64,000 bases of DNA. Origin: Hyaloscypha bicolor E (Eukaryota > Ascomycota > Leotiomycetes > Helotiales > Hyaloscyphaceae). The position numbers and the translations under genes were made by a program. The notes beneath the pieces were generated by a model. That model had not been told where the DNA came from and did no database searches. It worked only from the letters and a program-made list of their open reading frames with translations. The stretch spans positions 558,001 through 622,000 of the forward strand of contig NW_020194594.1 of NCBI RefSeq assembly GCF_002865645.1. Reading direction: 5' to 3'. Positions 1-13,462 of the stretch are shown here, piece by piece (position 1 is the first letter of the stretch; each line of letters begins with the position of its first letter).

Positions 1-266
1 ATATATTATTATAATACTCTTTTTCTTATAATATAATATTATAATAAGGCTTATAAAAAGTATTTTATTTAATTTAATATCTTATATTTTAAGAATATTT
101 ATAAGTATATTTTTTATAATAAATTAAATATTATTTATTAAAAGTAATTTCTATTTAAATATATAATAAATTATAATATATATATTAATAAATAAATTTA
201 TAAGTTTAAAAGTAATATTATATAATTAAATTAGTTTAAAAGAAATTAAAACTAATATATTTAAAA
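1..266. other. AT-rich RIP-degraded DNA outside the Copia element
   Basis: Almost pure A/T sequence with no coding signal and no recognised repeat. It is the left flank of the Copia element that starts at 272; its last bases (267-271, gtaat) form the left half of the target-site duplication. Confidence 0.6.
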
Positions 267-271
267 GTAAT

Positions 272-567
272 TATTAGTATAGCTATTTCTTTAGGAATTA
301 TATATATAGTTACGGGATATAAGATACGGGATATAAGATACGGGATATAAGTAATAAGATATAGAATATAGGATATAGTTATATAACCTCGTATTCTATT
401 AATAACTTAACTAGTAAACTAGACTCCTTTAGGCTTAGTAGATTTAGGGATTATATATTAATACTATAATACTATAATTCCTATTTCTAAATAATAACTT
501 TACTAACCTTATATAATTAGTATTTTATAACTATATAATAGTATTATATATTTCTAGTAAACTAATA
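272..567 (+). repeat. 5' LTR of the Copia element
   Basis: 296 bp, matching 18702-18956 over nearly its whole length. It is about 41 bp longer because of a short tandem array of a 14-bp unit (gatacgggatataa) at about 312-353, which the 3' LTR lacks. Termini are inverted (tattag/ctaata). Confidence 0.85.
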
Positions 568-2564
568 CTAATTAGTTTATATTTAGATTAGAATAAGATC
601 TATTTATATATATAAATTAGGAAGAATTAAGCTATACTTTCTTAAGATTTAATTACTTAAGGGCAAAGCTATTATTCTAGTTAAAGAGAAAATAACTATT
701 AATTCTATTATTTATAATTCGGTTATATAAATAGGAAAGATATTTAATCTTACTAAGGTCTAATTATATTATATTAAAAGAGGAAATATCTATTAGTTCT
801 ATTACTTATAATTCGGTTATATAGGTAAAAAGGGTACTTAATCTTACTAAGTACTAAAACGGTTAGCTATTTAACTATTCTATTCTATTCCTATTTAACT
901 TCTATAAAATCCTCTCAAAAATCACCTTCTTTTGAATTTCTGGGGCTCTTAAGCTTTAGAACTATTAAGTTCTCCCGGAATCTCAATATTTTACTCCTTA
1001 AATTTTACTTCCTAAATTTCTTATTATTAGACGAAATTTTTACCTCAAATATAATATCTTTTATAAACTATCTATTTTATAAATTGCCTTCTTTTTTATA
1101 AACCTACTTTTCTTATAAACTATTATATCTCGAACTAGATATAAGCCTATAGAATATATAATAGTAGAATATATTATAGTAGATAATTTCTTTATTAGAT
1201 CTATCTAATTTAATTACTTTATATATAATAATAATTATAAGAAATTAGTAAGAAAGTAAAGATATAGAATTAACTTGAACTTTATTAGAATAAATAAGAT
1301 AACTAAGTTCTTAGATACCAAGCTATTTTAATATATTTTTTATAAAATAATTAATAATAATCTTTAGAAGCTATTTAGATATAACTTTAAGGATTTTACT
1401 TATTAAGGGAACTTTAATAGATTTGAACTTCCGGAAATATTATATTTATATAAGACTTTTTAGTATAGTAATATATTTATATAATAGAATAGTAATATTA
1501 ATACTATTATTAGTATAGGCTCTAATAAATTATTAATCGAAATTATTAATTAGTAATTATTATTAGCTAAGTAATTAATAAATAATTAATATTAATAATT
1601 ATTATTAATAAAAATAGGCCCAGCTATTAAATATATCCTATTACGGCTTTCTAGTTTAATTATAAACCGATTAGTATTAAGATTAGTATAAAAGTATACT
1701 ATTATTACTATATTATTAGACTTTTTAACTTTTTATTTAATAGTTTATTATATAATATAGACTAGCTAGTATTTAATCTAGTTATTAATAATTCCATTAA
1801 TAAAAGTAGGCCTAGCTAGCCTTTAAGCGAGCCCTATTACCTTAATAATTATTAATAAAAGTAGGCCTAGCTAGCCCTTAAATAAGCCCTATTACTTTAA
1901 TAATTATTAATAAAAGTAGGCCTAGCTAGCCCTTAAATAAGCCCTATTACCTTAATAATTATTAATAAAAATAGGCCCAGCCAGCCCTTAAGCAAGTCCT
2001 ATTACCTCGATAATTATTAATAAAAGTAGGTCTAGCTAGCTAGTAAGCACTATTATATAAATATCTTGCTTTCTAGTTTAATTATAAACTAATTAGTATT
2101 AAGATTAGTATAAAAGTAGACTATTATTATTATATTATTAGACTTTTTAACTTTCTATTTAATAGTCTATTATATAATATAGATTAGCTAGTATTTAATT
2201 CAGTTATTAATAATTCCATTAATAAAAGTAGGCCCAGCTAGCCCTTAAGCAAGCCCTATTACTTTAATAATTATTAATAAAAGTGGGCCCAGCCAGCTAT
2301 TAAACAAATTTCATTATATAAATATCTCGCTTTCTAGTTTAATTATAAACTAATTAGTATAAAGATTAGTATAAAAATATACTATTATAAATATACTATT
2401 ATATTTTCTATTTAATAGTCTATTATATAATATAGACTAGCTAGTATTTAATATATAATACTAAGATTTATATTATTATTTCTTCTAAAAAATATTAAAA
2501 ATTTTATATTTTCTTTTATTTTCTCTTTAATATATAATAGTACTTTATCTTCTATTATTTAAAT
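568..2564. other. AT-rich nested repeat DNA with minisatellites
   Basis: No gene. It contains a ~90-bp direct duplication (about 686-770 and 777-860), 55-bp minisatellite clusters, and three copies of a ~130-150-bp segment (about 1648-1795, 2070-2220, 2330-2460) that each begin tttctagtttaattataaac. These look like the 5' side of the hAT relic or an older array. Confidence 0.5.
1793..2300 (+). repeat. 55-bp minisatellite
   Basis: The block taggcctagctagccc recurs with an exact 55-base period at 1807, 1862, 1917, 1972 and 2027, and again at 2229 and 2284 after an interposed ~150-bp segment. Units differ mostly by C/T and G/A transitions (ccctta/cctaaa-type changes, aagcaag/aaataag), as expected after RIP. 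A single degenerate unit lies near 1612. Confidence 0.85.
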
Positions 2565-4690
2565 ATGGCTTCTGAATCTGCCTTATTAATTTATTAAGCC
2601 TCTACTAATATAGATTCGACTTAATTCAAATCTGATTTTAAATAAAAAGAACTTATAAGAGCTATTTAGATTTATACTTATTTTGGGTATTTAGATATAA
2701 AAGAACTACCTAAATACTACTATTATCTTCTTTATAAAAAGGAAAATCTATCGAATATTTATTTGATTTTAGTCTCTACTAATTAATATAATTATCTCAA
2801 GTTAATATATAATATTACTATTAAAAGCAAATCAGAAATTAGTCTATTTTAATTAAAAGTAATTAACTAGCTATAATAGCTTTACTTATAAGTAAAGTTA
2901 TCTGGCTAAATAACTGAAATTAATATATATATCTTTTAATAATACCTTAATTAGGCAGTAATTTATAAAGCTTTAATTTTATTAATTATTATCTATAATC
3001 TATTTTTTCAAGTAATTAAATAGCCCGAATTTTATATCTTTTATTAAATACTTAATCTAGAATCTTAGTTCTTTCTTTCTATAATTTATTCTTATATAAG
3101 AAAAAAGCTTAGGAAATACTAGGTTAGCTTAAAAAATATTATATAATAAAAACTTTAATTTATAGTTTCAAGTATTTATCTCGCTTTTAATATCTGAACT
3201 TCTTTATAAGAATATTTTCTTTTAGATATTATTATATATTTTATTAAATAATAAGATAAAAATTATATAAAGGCTTTTCTAGCTCTTTATATAATATTAG
3301 ATTATTTAGGAAAAAATTAATTTATAGTTTTATAACCTGTATTTTAAAACTATAATATTACTAAATAACTTAAAGCTATTATTAGTAATAATATTAATAT
3401 AAATAGTATATTATATTAAGCTATTTAGGCTTATTTACTAAGGAAAGAGAATTAAAATAGGATACTTTATAATAATAGATTTATTATTTAGAATATATTA
3501 TTAACCTTTCTATATAAGCCTTTTTATTTTATAATATTTTTATAAATAGAGAATTAAAGGTATTTAATAAGTAAGAAAACTTAAAAGATTTAAAAGCCCT
3601 ATTAAATAATAAGGAAAAATAAATAAAAGTTCGACTTTTAGAATTATTAGACTAGCTTTATAATATTATTATATATATTTATTACTTTTCTAATTAGATT
3701 ACTAGATTTAAAGCTTTTATTAGAAGAATAATTCCTTTTAATAATTAGATATAATAGAATAGCTAGTATATAATATTTAATATTACTTTTTAGTAATATA
3801 CTTATTTTAATACCTATTATAAGAAGTATCTTATAAATCTGAAATTAGATTACTTTAGTCTAGAAGACTAGGAAAGGCTTCGGATAATTTCTATTTTTCT
3901 TAAATTATTTTATAGAACTACTTTTAAGACTTAAGAAAATATTATAATTATTAATTAGATACTTTTTATAATAAATGTTTTAATTCGAGTATTTAATAGA
4001 TTACTAATAAATAATAACTTTTATACTAATCTTTATTATTTAAATTAATAATACTAACTATAATATAATAGAATATATATATAAATAATAAAAACTTTTA
4101 TATTTAAATCCGGAAAGAATAAGAGATCTTTAATATATATTACTATAAGTCTAATAATATATTTCTTTATACTACTATTTTTATACTTTATTCGAATTAT
4201 TATATAAAGTATATTAAGACTAATTAGGAGAAAAGATAGATTTAGCTTACCTTAACTAAAGTTAAAAAGCTTTAAAAGAAATATCGAGATTAGATATTTA
4301 TTTCTAATAGTTTAATATTAGTTAAGGAGATTAAATAGCTAGTAGAAAAAGAACTAGACGATTTTAATAAGATTATTTAGATATTAGGGAAATATATATA
4401 GCCGGTAAGTTAAGATAAATATAAGAATTATTATTAGAAGAAGCTATATAATATTAAGGATTTATTTATATTTTAATAATAATATTAAAATATATAAAAA
4501 AGATACTAGCTAAAGCTCTTATTTATAGTAATTAATATTCTCTTAATTCTAATAATAAGTATTAAAATAAAGCAAATCTTTTTAGGTAATTACTATATAA
4601 TATTATAGAATAGAACTTAAATAATAGCTAATATTTTAGAAATAATAAAATATTTGAAATATTAGAAAAGAAATAGGATTTTAAGTATTT
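2565..4690 (+). pseudogene. hAT-superfamily transposase relic
   Basis: A frame opening with ATG at 2565 (MASESA) can be followed with many in-frame stops to about 4690. It shows the fungal hAT layout: a block near 3185-3320 matching the SFDIWTS...HSGEN region with downstream VADNA-like residues; a middle block near 3840-3900 matching the S-x-E-D-W-E-R-L-R motif followed by FYRATL-like residues; and a C-terminal block near 4500-4690 matching the hATC dimerisation region (LSI...IFSGAR...W...I...CL). Stops replace Q or W codons, the signature of C-to-T RIP. It sits inside the Copia element, so it inserted after Copia did or was carried in by a larger insertion. The exact termini of the hAT element were not resolved. 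Confidence 0.75.
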
Positions 4691-7423
4691 TTATTAATAC
4701 TAGTAAGAAATAATAAAATTAGTATAAAAATTAGTATAATTATAATTGTTTTTTTTGTAATTTATAACTACTAGTATTTTAAAGATATAATATTTAGCTA
4801 ATTACTACTTTTACTAAAGAAGTTTCTTAAATATTATTAAATAGCTATAGTATTTTCTATAATTTATAACTTAGAATTAAATAGAAAAATATATTAATAT
4901 AAGCTATTTTTTGGCTTCTTTTTAATATATACTAATAATATTACTACTTTATAGCCTTTTCGAAATTTAGTAGAAAAGTAAAAGCTAGTAATATTTAACT
5001 TAGTCTCGGATTCTAGCTACTAAATAATAAGATTAGGAAAGTTAATCTATTTATTATTTCCTTATATCTAACTAGTTAAATTTCTTTAAATAGCCTTTTT
5101 ATCTAATATAAAGAATTTAGTAAGACTAATAAGTATAATATAATTACTATATAATAATTAGTAATTAATATAAAGATAAATAAAATCTATATCTATTATA
5201 TAATAATCTAATCTTATAAAATAAAGATCTCTTCTTTTTTTACTAAGTTTCTTATTATATTATAAACTTAATATATTTATATTTCTATTTTAGTTAGTTT
5301 TATACTAATTTTTATACTAATCTAAAAAGAGGTTATATATTTTAGCTAAAGCTTTTTATATACTATTAGTTTTTTCTTTTATTTTATTTTCTGAAACTTA
5401 TTTAATCTCTTTCTCTTAATTAAGCTTTTCTTTAATCTTTTATATTTCTTTAAACTATATATTATTCTTAGAATTATATTTAATATCTTTCTATATCGGA
5501 TTACTATTATTTCAAGTTATATATAAGCTATTATACTTATTATAGCTAAGTAATTATTTAATTACTTTCTAATTCTTTCTTTATTATTCTCTAAAGCCAG
5601 ATTAGTATAAAGATTAGTATAGGAATATTTTGAAAATATTTTCTTAATTTAATATTTATAATAAACTCCTATATTATTTCTTGCTATTTTAATAATAAAG
5701 TACTTTTATATATTACTAAGCTCATTATCTTACATTTTACTACTATAATTATATTTTAATTTACTACTTTTATCTTTTTAATCTTAGTATAAATAGGGTC
5801 TTTTATAAGAGCTTTATTATATTTATATACTTTTATAATATTTGGGTTTTAAGACAGATTTATTAGTACTTTTCTTTTATAAGTAGTAATATAAATAGAT
5901 TTAATAAAAGAGGCTAGTTAAGATATTATATTAATATAGCTACTATTCTATAATATTATAATTAATATAAAGATTAATATAATATAAGTATAGATTTACT
6001 TTAGGCTCTAGAGATAATTTAATAATAATTACTAATATTTTATAATTACTAATATATTTAATATACTAATTATAGTTTATTATTATAGAATATATTATAA
6101 AGATAATCTATATAGAGATTAGTAGATTAATTAGTATATTAGAATACTAATTTATAGGTTATAGTATAGAGTTATATAGTAATATAATTAAGTAGTTAAA
6201 AAGAGATTAAAAAATAAATAAGATAAGGTAAAATAAAATTAATTTTATAATATAAAATAATTTACTTTTAAGATATATGAAATTTTTTTTAAGCTATTAT
6301 CTTATTTTTCTTTATTACTTTACTTTAACTAATATCTTTCTTTTAATTATATTACTTTAACTCCTTAATTAATTCCTTAATTAATTTCTTTTATAATATA
6401 TCTCTTAATTTATATTAATTATTATACTAATTAAGATATAGTAATTATAATCTCTAGTTAATTATTTAATTATAATATAAACTAAATAGACTAATAGTAA
6501 GTATATTATTTCTAGAAAGGCTCTTATAAATAAGACTCTAAAAAAGACACTTAGTAGAAAAGGCTATATTATTACTATTATATAAAAGAAAAGAAAATAT
6601 AAGTTTAGATCTAGTAATTAGTTAATTAGTAAAAATATTAGTATATTTACTAACTAGATTTATAGCTAAGGCCCTTTAAGAAATTAGAAAATATTAGAGA
6701 AATACTAATTTATTAATTCTAAAGATACTATTTTATTAATTAGTAAAAGAAATTTTGGTTTAGGAAAATAGATAAGATATATATATCTAAGCTTTAGCTT
6801 TATATATTTTATAAGAGTTTATAAAAGCGCTTCTTATTATAGAGTTTTAAGTATAAGTTATTTTTCTTAATTATATTAATTTTTATACTAATTTAATTCT
6901 AGTAATAAACCTTATAGCTATTTATATAAAACGAATTACTATCTAGAAAAAGAATATAAAGCTAATCTAATAAATGAAATTAGAAATAATAGGTATTAGT
7001 AAGATTAGTAAATGCCTTATAGTAATATTATAGGATAATTAGTTTATTTGGGTTATTAATAAAGTAATTAGATTAGGTATTAGGAAATTAATTTTTATAT
7101 CTAAAATAAAGTAGTTAGCTAGCTATTAGATTAATAAAGCAATAACTTAAATTATTACTTTTTTAATATATTTTAAATTAGTTATATTTTTTAAAGAACT
7201 AGTATAAATATTAATTAATTAATTAATTAAAATATAAAATAAAAAAAACAGATTTTACCGAACTCTTTACTATCTAAAATAATAATTATTACTAATTATT
7301 AATAAATTAGTATAATTATCTAATTATTATTTATTAAGTTTATTAGAACTTATATTAACTATTATAAAAGAAAATATATAATATATATAATTAAATAAGA
7401 ATATATTAATAGCTAGACTAGAC
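4691..7423. other. RIP-degraded repeat DNA without a readable gene
   Basis: AT-rich and stop-dense on both strands. Only the inverted attagtata motifs are recognisable. It ends at the 5-bp target duplication (7424-7428) of the chromovirus. Confidence 0.5.
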
Positions 7424-7428
7424 CTTAT

Positions 7429-7688
7429 TATTACGGTTATTATAATATATAGTACTAGTAGGAATTAAACTAGAGCTAGAGAGATATCTGGTATCTAAGT
7501 AAGGCATCTATAGTTACCTAATTATTATACGTGATCCCGAGCTTAAGCTAGTATATAGGCCCATATATAGCTTGTAATTATTTAGATCCGAGGCTCTTTC
7601 GGGATTCTCTTCTCTCTTTAGCTTTAAATTATTAAGATAGAAATAGTCTAACTATACTTTCTAGGCCCTAGATCTTATACTCATAACA
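7429..7688 (+). repeat. 5' LTR of chromovirus 1
   Basis: Starts tattacgg (RIP form of TGTTACGG) and ends cataaca. It matches 13198-13457 base for base in length, with only scattered C/T and G/A differences, including acgg versus ataa at the 5' edge. Confidence 0.9.
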
Positions 7689-10600
7689 TAATTCAAAGCT
7701 TACCTATTTCTTAATCCTATAGAGAATCTAAATAATACTTACTTAATCGGTTTTCAATAAGTATAAATATAATATATTATAGCTACTCCCGAACTAGTTA
7801 ACTAATATTAGAATAAAAGAAAGCCCTATAATAACTAGGCAAGTTAAAAGAAGCTATAGTACAAGACGCTACTAGTATATTACTAGAAAGTAGACTAGAG
7901 CCTCTTATTAAGTCTCCTAAGAAGTCCGAGCATCCCATTAATATTTATAATAAAAGAGATACTTTTTTCTAAAGAGTAAAGAAAGAAAAGAGACCTGCCT
8001 TATTAAAGGCAGAGTTCTAAGAATTACTTCGGAACCCAGAGGCTTTATATAAAGAGATTATTAAACTAATTCTAAAGATATATAATATTCTTGCCTATAG
8101 CGAGAATTATTATAATTAGCTAAAAGAAACCAAGCAAGCCCTATAAAAAAACGAAGCTATTATTAAGAAGCTTATTATATAGCCTGCTAGGATAACCGGT
8201 TCTCCTATTTTAGAAAATAGATACTTAGTTAAACTCTCTAACTTTCTTATTTTCGAAAGCATAACTAAAAATAGTATTACCTTTAATAATTAGTTAGTTT
8301 AGATTAAAAATAAGCTCTATAGTAACTTTAATACTTATTAGATAGAGGACATCAAGATTATTTATATATCCGGCTATATAAGTAGTCATATCCTTATACT
8401 AATCTCTTCTTACCTAAATCAGGATAATTAATATATATATAAGATTATTAGAGAACTATATATTTATCTAGAAAAGCTATATAGTAACCCGAATAAAAAA
8501 TATAATACTCAATAAGTATTTAAGGAACTATTTATAAAGAAGGGCTAGATCTTTCAGGAATTCTATATCCTATTTCTAAAACATATAGTAAACGGAAATA
8601 TTAATCCGTAGGATCTTAAGAATAACCTAAATAATAAGCTCACCTGGAAGCTCTAAGAGGCTATAGCTATATATTATAATAACCCGGCTATCCGTATTAT
8701 AAAGTTCATATAATATTATATTACAAATAACTAGTAGATCTAAACTTGCTATAAAAAGAAAGAATAGGTATTTAAAAAAGCTAATAAAGATATAAATAAG
8801 CCAAGCCCAGGAGGCGCCCCTTATATAAAGCCTGCTCCTAAGACCCTAGTAATAAATAAGCCTATTACCCCAAAGACCGGATTCTTAGATCTCAAGTACT
8901 ATAACTATAATAGATTTAGTTATATATCTAGGAACTATCTAGAACTCAAGATAAAGTATATAAAGCAAGTTTTAGTAACTAAGCTAGTAGTACTTACTAT
9001 AAGTAAGCTATCTAAGGATATAGAATAGGGAAATAAGAACCTCTAAAGAAAGTTTCCTTTTTAGGGCCATATTATATAGATATAATAGAAATTAATTTAA
9101 GCTAACTACTAGGAAATAAAGTATTTATACTTCCTTATATAATTAGTAATAATAAATTAGGTATTAAGACTTCTTCTCTTATTAATACTAGAGTAAACAA
9201 ATATATTTTTATTAATTCTAAGTTTATAAGAATAATTAAATAATTTCTAGATATTAAGCCTACTTAATTAGTATTACCCTATAATATAAGAGAGTTTAAT
9301 AATAAGCAGGCCACGCCTATTACTTACTATATTAAGCTTATACTCTTAATTAATAAACGGAAGGTTCTAGTACTTATACTAGTTATAGGGCTAGGCGAGT
9401 ATAATATAATTTTGGAATAATAATAGTTTATAAATACTAGTATCCTAATTAATTATAAGAATAAAAGAATAATCTAGCCAGATAATTAGCCTAGAAAAAA
9501 AGATTAGGATAAGGTCCTAATTATTATATATAAGAACTTGGAACCTGGAAAAAGTAACTAGTACTAAGAAAATATAAATAGAAAGAATAAAGCTATAGCT
9601 ATAAATAAGTTCTAGAGACTTTAGCTTATAAAGAGGAAATTCCCTTATTCTTTTCCTAAGCCGGGCTCAGAAAGCCATATATAGTAAAAGAATTAAGCTT
9701 AATATTATAGAGAAATACAAGTAGTCTTAGGAAATATAGAAGTTTCTTCTAAGCTAGAGATAGAAATATTAAACCTATATTATCTAAAAGAAAGCTATAA
9801 GATCTAGTTAAGGCTCTTAGTTAATATTACAGGTATTTTACCGGCCGCTTTTCAGATAAACCTATAAAAAAAGAAGAACCTTTTCTTTATAATATTATTT
9901 TTCGAGATTAATAAAAAGCTAGAATTATAGTAAGAAGACAAGTTTATTTCGGGCAAGTAATAGCCAGGAGAAATAGAGCTATAATAGTTAGTAAGAATCT
10001 TACTAGAAGAGTTTAAGGATTTTATAAATATTTTCTTAAAGAAAATATTAAATGTCTTATTCCTATATTAATTATATAACTATAAGATTTAGATTAATAA
10101 TCCCAAAGGCCTAGAGAGCCTAGGGTATTTCTTACTTTATTAATAATTAATCCACAAGCTATAAGAGATTAAGTACTTCCTTAAAAAGAATCTCTAATAG
10201 GGCTTTATTAAGCCAAGCTAGTCCCTTTTTATATCTCTAATCTTCTTTATAAAAAAGGCTAACGGAGCTCTCTAATTCTATATTAATTATTATAAGCTAA
10301 ATAACTTAATATAAAAGAACTATTATCCTCTTTCCCTTATTTATAAGACCCTTATATAACTAGCTCAAGCTAAGGTTTATATAAAGCTAGATATTTAGTA
10401 AGTATTTTATTAAATCCAAATAGATCCAGAATTAGAAGAACTTATGATATTTCATATAAGATATAGGGCTTATAAGTATAAGGTCTTTTAAAAAGGCCTA
10501 ACTAATAGCCCTACTATATATTAGAGATATATAAATAATATTCTTTTTAATTACTTTAATATCTTTTATATAGCTTACTTAAATAATATTCTAATTTACT

Positions 10601-13197
10601 TAGATAATTCCCTAAAGTATAAAAACCATATATAAAAGATTCTTTAATAATTACGGGATATTAGCCTCTAAGTAAATATTAAGAAATTAGAGTTTAAGAT
10701 TACTTATATAAAATACCTAGGCTTTATTATCTTTACTAGAGATATTAAAGTAAACCTAGATAAAATAGTAGTTATTAAGAACTAGTAATTACTAAAAATA
10801 ATTAAAGAAATATAAGGCTTTCTGGGTTTTTATAACTTTTATTAGTACTTTATTACGGAATATAGTTATATAATAAAGCCCCTAATAACTCTAATATATA
10901 AAAGAGTTCCGTTTAAGTAAATAGATTAGTATTAAGAAGGTTTTATTAAGCTAAAGCAAGCTATACTCTCGGTACTAATTCTATATTACTATAACTTAAA
11001 TCTCTCTACTATAATTAAGATAGATATATTAAATAGAGTTATAGCCGGTATTTTCTTATAGCAAGACCCCTAGATAGGATTCTAGTATCCGGTAGTATTC
11101 TTCTCTAAGACTATATAGTTAGTAGAGCTAAACTATAATATTTATAATAAAGAAATACTTGCTATTATTCTCTTTTTAACTAAATAGTAAGTAAAGCTAG
11201 AAAGCCTATAAAAGGTATTTTTTATAATTTACTCAGATTACTAAGCCCTCAAGTACTTTATAATTATAAAGAAGCTTTTAGTAAGATAAGCTCGCTAGGT
11301 AAAATATCTTTCCCGCTACTATTTCAAGCTTATATATTAGGTAAGCAAGTTAAATAAATAAGCGAATACCCTAAGTAGGAAATATAAGAATATAACTGCC
11401 CAGGATAAGGTAATAATAGCCTATTAAACTCAAATTTTCTTCTTATAATAAAAGATTAATAATAATATTATACGGGATCTCTAATTAGCCCTAATTAAGG
11501 CCTTTATAAGCCCGGCTCAGAAAAAAACCTAGTATAATAATATCTAGCTAGTAGATAAGCTATTAAGCGAGAACTAAGAGTTACTAGAGCTAGAAAAGCT
11601 ATGAGACAAGGCAAGAAACGAGAAGAAAGATACTTGAATATTATAAGACAGCCTTTTCTTATAATATAGTAAACTATTTATACCTAATAATATAATAATA
11701 CCCGAGATATCCTTATATATTACTCTTATTTAGGAAATATATATATAGCCCCTAATAGGATATCCAGGATAAGCCAAGCTTTAATAGCTTCTTTAAGCCC
11801 GCTATTATTAGCTAGGCCAAGATATAGATATTAATTAGTATAGAAATAATTACTATACCTACTAATAATCCTATATTCCTAGAAATAAGAAGCTAGGGCT
11901 CTTATATCTGTTACTAGTTCCTAATTACTCCTAGTAATATATATTAGTAAATTTCAAGAAATGCCTAGAGAATAGAAATAAGTATAATATAGTAATAATC
12001 TTTATTAATTACCTAAGTAAGTACCCTATTATAATTCCTATTCGAGATATAATAATAACTAAAGAATTAGTATTTCTATTTCTTATTTATATAGTTTACT
12101 AAGTTAATATCCCGGAGACTATAATATCTAATTAAGGCCCCTAGTTTATATCGGATTTCTGAAGTAAGTTCTATAAATATATTAGTATAAAGCTCAAGTT
12201 ATTAACTACTAACTATTTCTAAACTAATAGCTAGATAGAGATTATTAACTAGTACTTTAACTAATAGCTATATCCCTATATAAATTATTACTAGAATAAT
12301 TAGGACAAATAAATAATAATTAATTACTAGTAAATAGTTCTAGTTTACGAGACTATAGGCTAATTCCCGTTTCTTATAGAAAAGAGCTATAAACCGCAGA
12401 TATTATTTAATTAGAAAACCCAAGTATAATAGGTACCCTAAAGAAAGAACTAAATAAATAAGAGGCAAAGGCCCTAGTAATATGGCTTTATGAATTATAA
12501 TAAAAGATATAGGAAAATATAATATAAGTATAAGAATATTATATTACTTAAGCTAATAAGTACTACTAACTAGTAGACTTTAGAGTAAGAAATAAGGTAT
12601 AAATTACTATTAAGTACTAGAAAAATAATTATTCGAGCCGCAAGCTAGCTTACTAAATAGAAGAACTATATGAAATCCTGGAATAAGTAGGATATTTCTT
12701 TAGGCTTAAGCTTCCGGAATTAATAAGAATATATCCGGTATTTTATATAAAGAAGCTATATAAAGACCCAGGTAACCCCTTTCCTGGATAAGCAAATCCG
12801 GAGCCTCTGTTATTAGAACTATAAAACGGGAAAATAGAATATAAAGTTCAAGAAATATAAGTAATAAAACTACTTTATAGGAAGCTAAAGTACCGAGTCT
12901 AGTAAAAAGAATAAGACCCAGATCCGGAGTAGTATCCTACTTTCTTATTAAGTAATAGTACCCTAGCTCTTTAGAGCTTTTATAATAAGAACCCCGAATA
13001 GCCAGGACTGCCCCAGAATCTCCCCTATTAGTTAGACTATACCAAGAATAATATACTACCAGAACTATATAATACGGACGGAAATCCTTTAAAATCACAT
13101 ATAAAAGGCCCTGGCCTTTAATATATAACCTATAACTTGGAAATTTAATAGGAACTTTTAAAGCTCGGGAATAAGCTTATTTTAAAGAAAAAAGTAA

Positions 13198-13457
13198 TAT
13201 TATAATTATTATAATATATAGTACTAGTAGGGGTTAGACTAGAGCTAGAGAGATATCTAGTATCTAAGTAAGGCATCTATAGTTACCTAATTATTATACG
13301 TGATCCCGAGCTTAAGCTAGTATATAGGCCCATATATAGCTTGTAATTATTTAGATCCGAGGCTCTTTCGGGATTCTTTTTTCTCTTTAGCTTTAAATTA
13401 TTAAGATAGAAATAGTCTAATTATATTTTCCAGGCCCTAGATCTTATACTTATAATA
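13198..13457 (+). repeat. 3' LTR of chromovirus 1
   Basis: 260-bp partner of 7429-7688. It ends tataata where the 5' LTR has cataaca. It is followed directly by the target duplication tttat. Confidence 0.9.
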
Positions 13458-13462
13458 TTTAT

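Larger units (their letters stand above)
1671..6894. repeat. Dispersed 22-bp motif (attagtataaaRattagtata), both strands
   Basis: Near-identical copies lie at 1671-1691, 2092-2113, 2352-2374, 4718-4740, 5600-5621 and 5961-5982 on the plus strand, and inverted at 5300-5321 and 6873-6894. The internal structure is a doubled attagtata. The inverted pairs 4718/5321 and 5600/6894 could be ends of small non-autonomous elements, or all copies could be terminal repeats of the hAT family. Which is right is inference. Confidence 0.5.
7429..13457 (+). mobile_element. Ty3/gypsy chromovirus, complete but RIP-inactivated
   Basis: Two LTRs of exactly 260 bp (7429-7688, 13198-13457) bound a 6.03-kb element. 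The flanks cttat (7424-7428) and tttat (13458-13462) are a 5-bp target duplication differing by one C/T change. Coding order on plus: gag with a CCHC zinc-knuckle footprint at about 8897-8938 (all Cys codons mutated TGY to TAY); reverse transcriptase with the Y-x-D-D box at about 10596-10608 altered to a D-N form; RNase H opening near 11015; integrase zinc-binding and catalytic parts about 11650-12350; and a C-terminal chromodomain footprint at about 12840-12960 (readable KLKYRV and DPDPEWYP). A purine tract (about 13184-13194) precedes the 3' LTR. It is nested in the Copia element, so it is the younger insertion. Confidence 0.9.
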
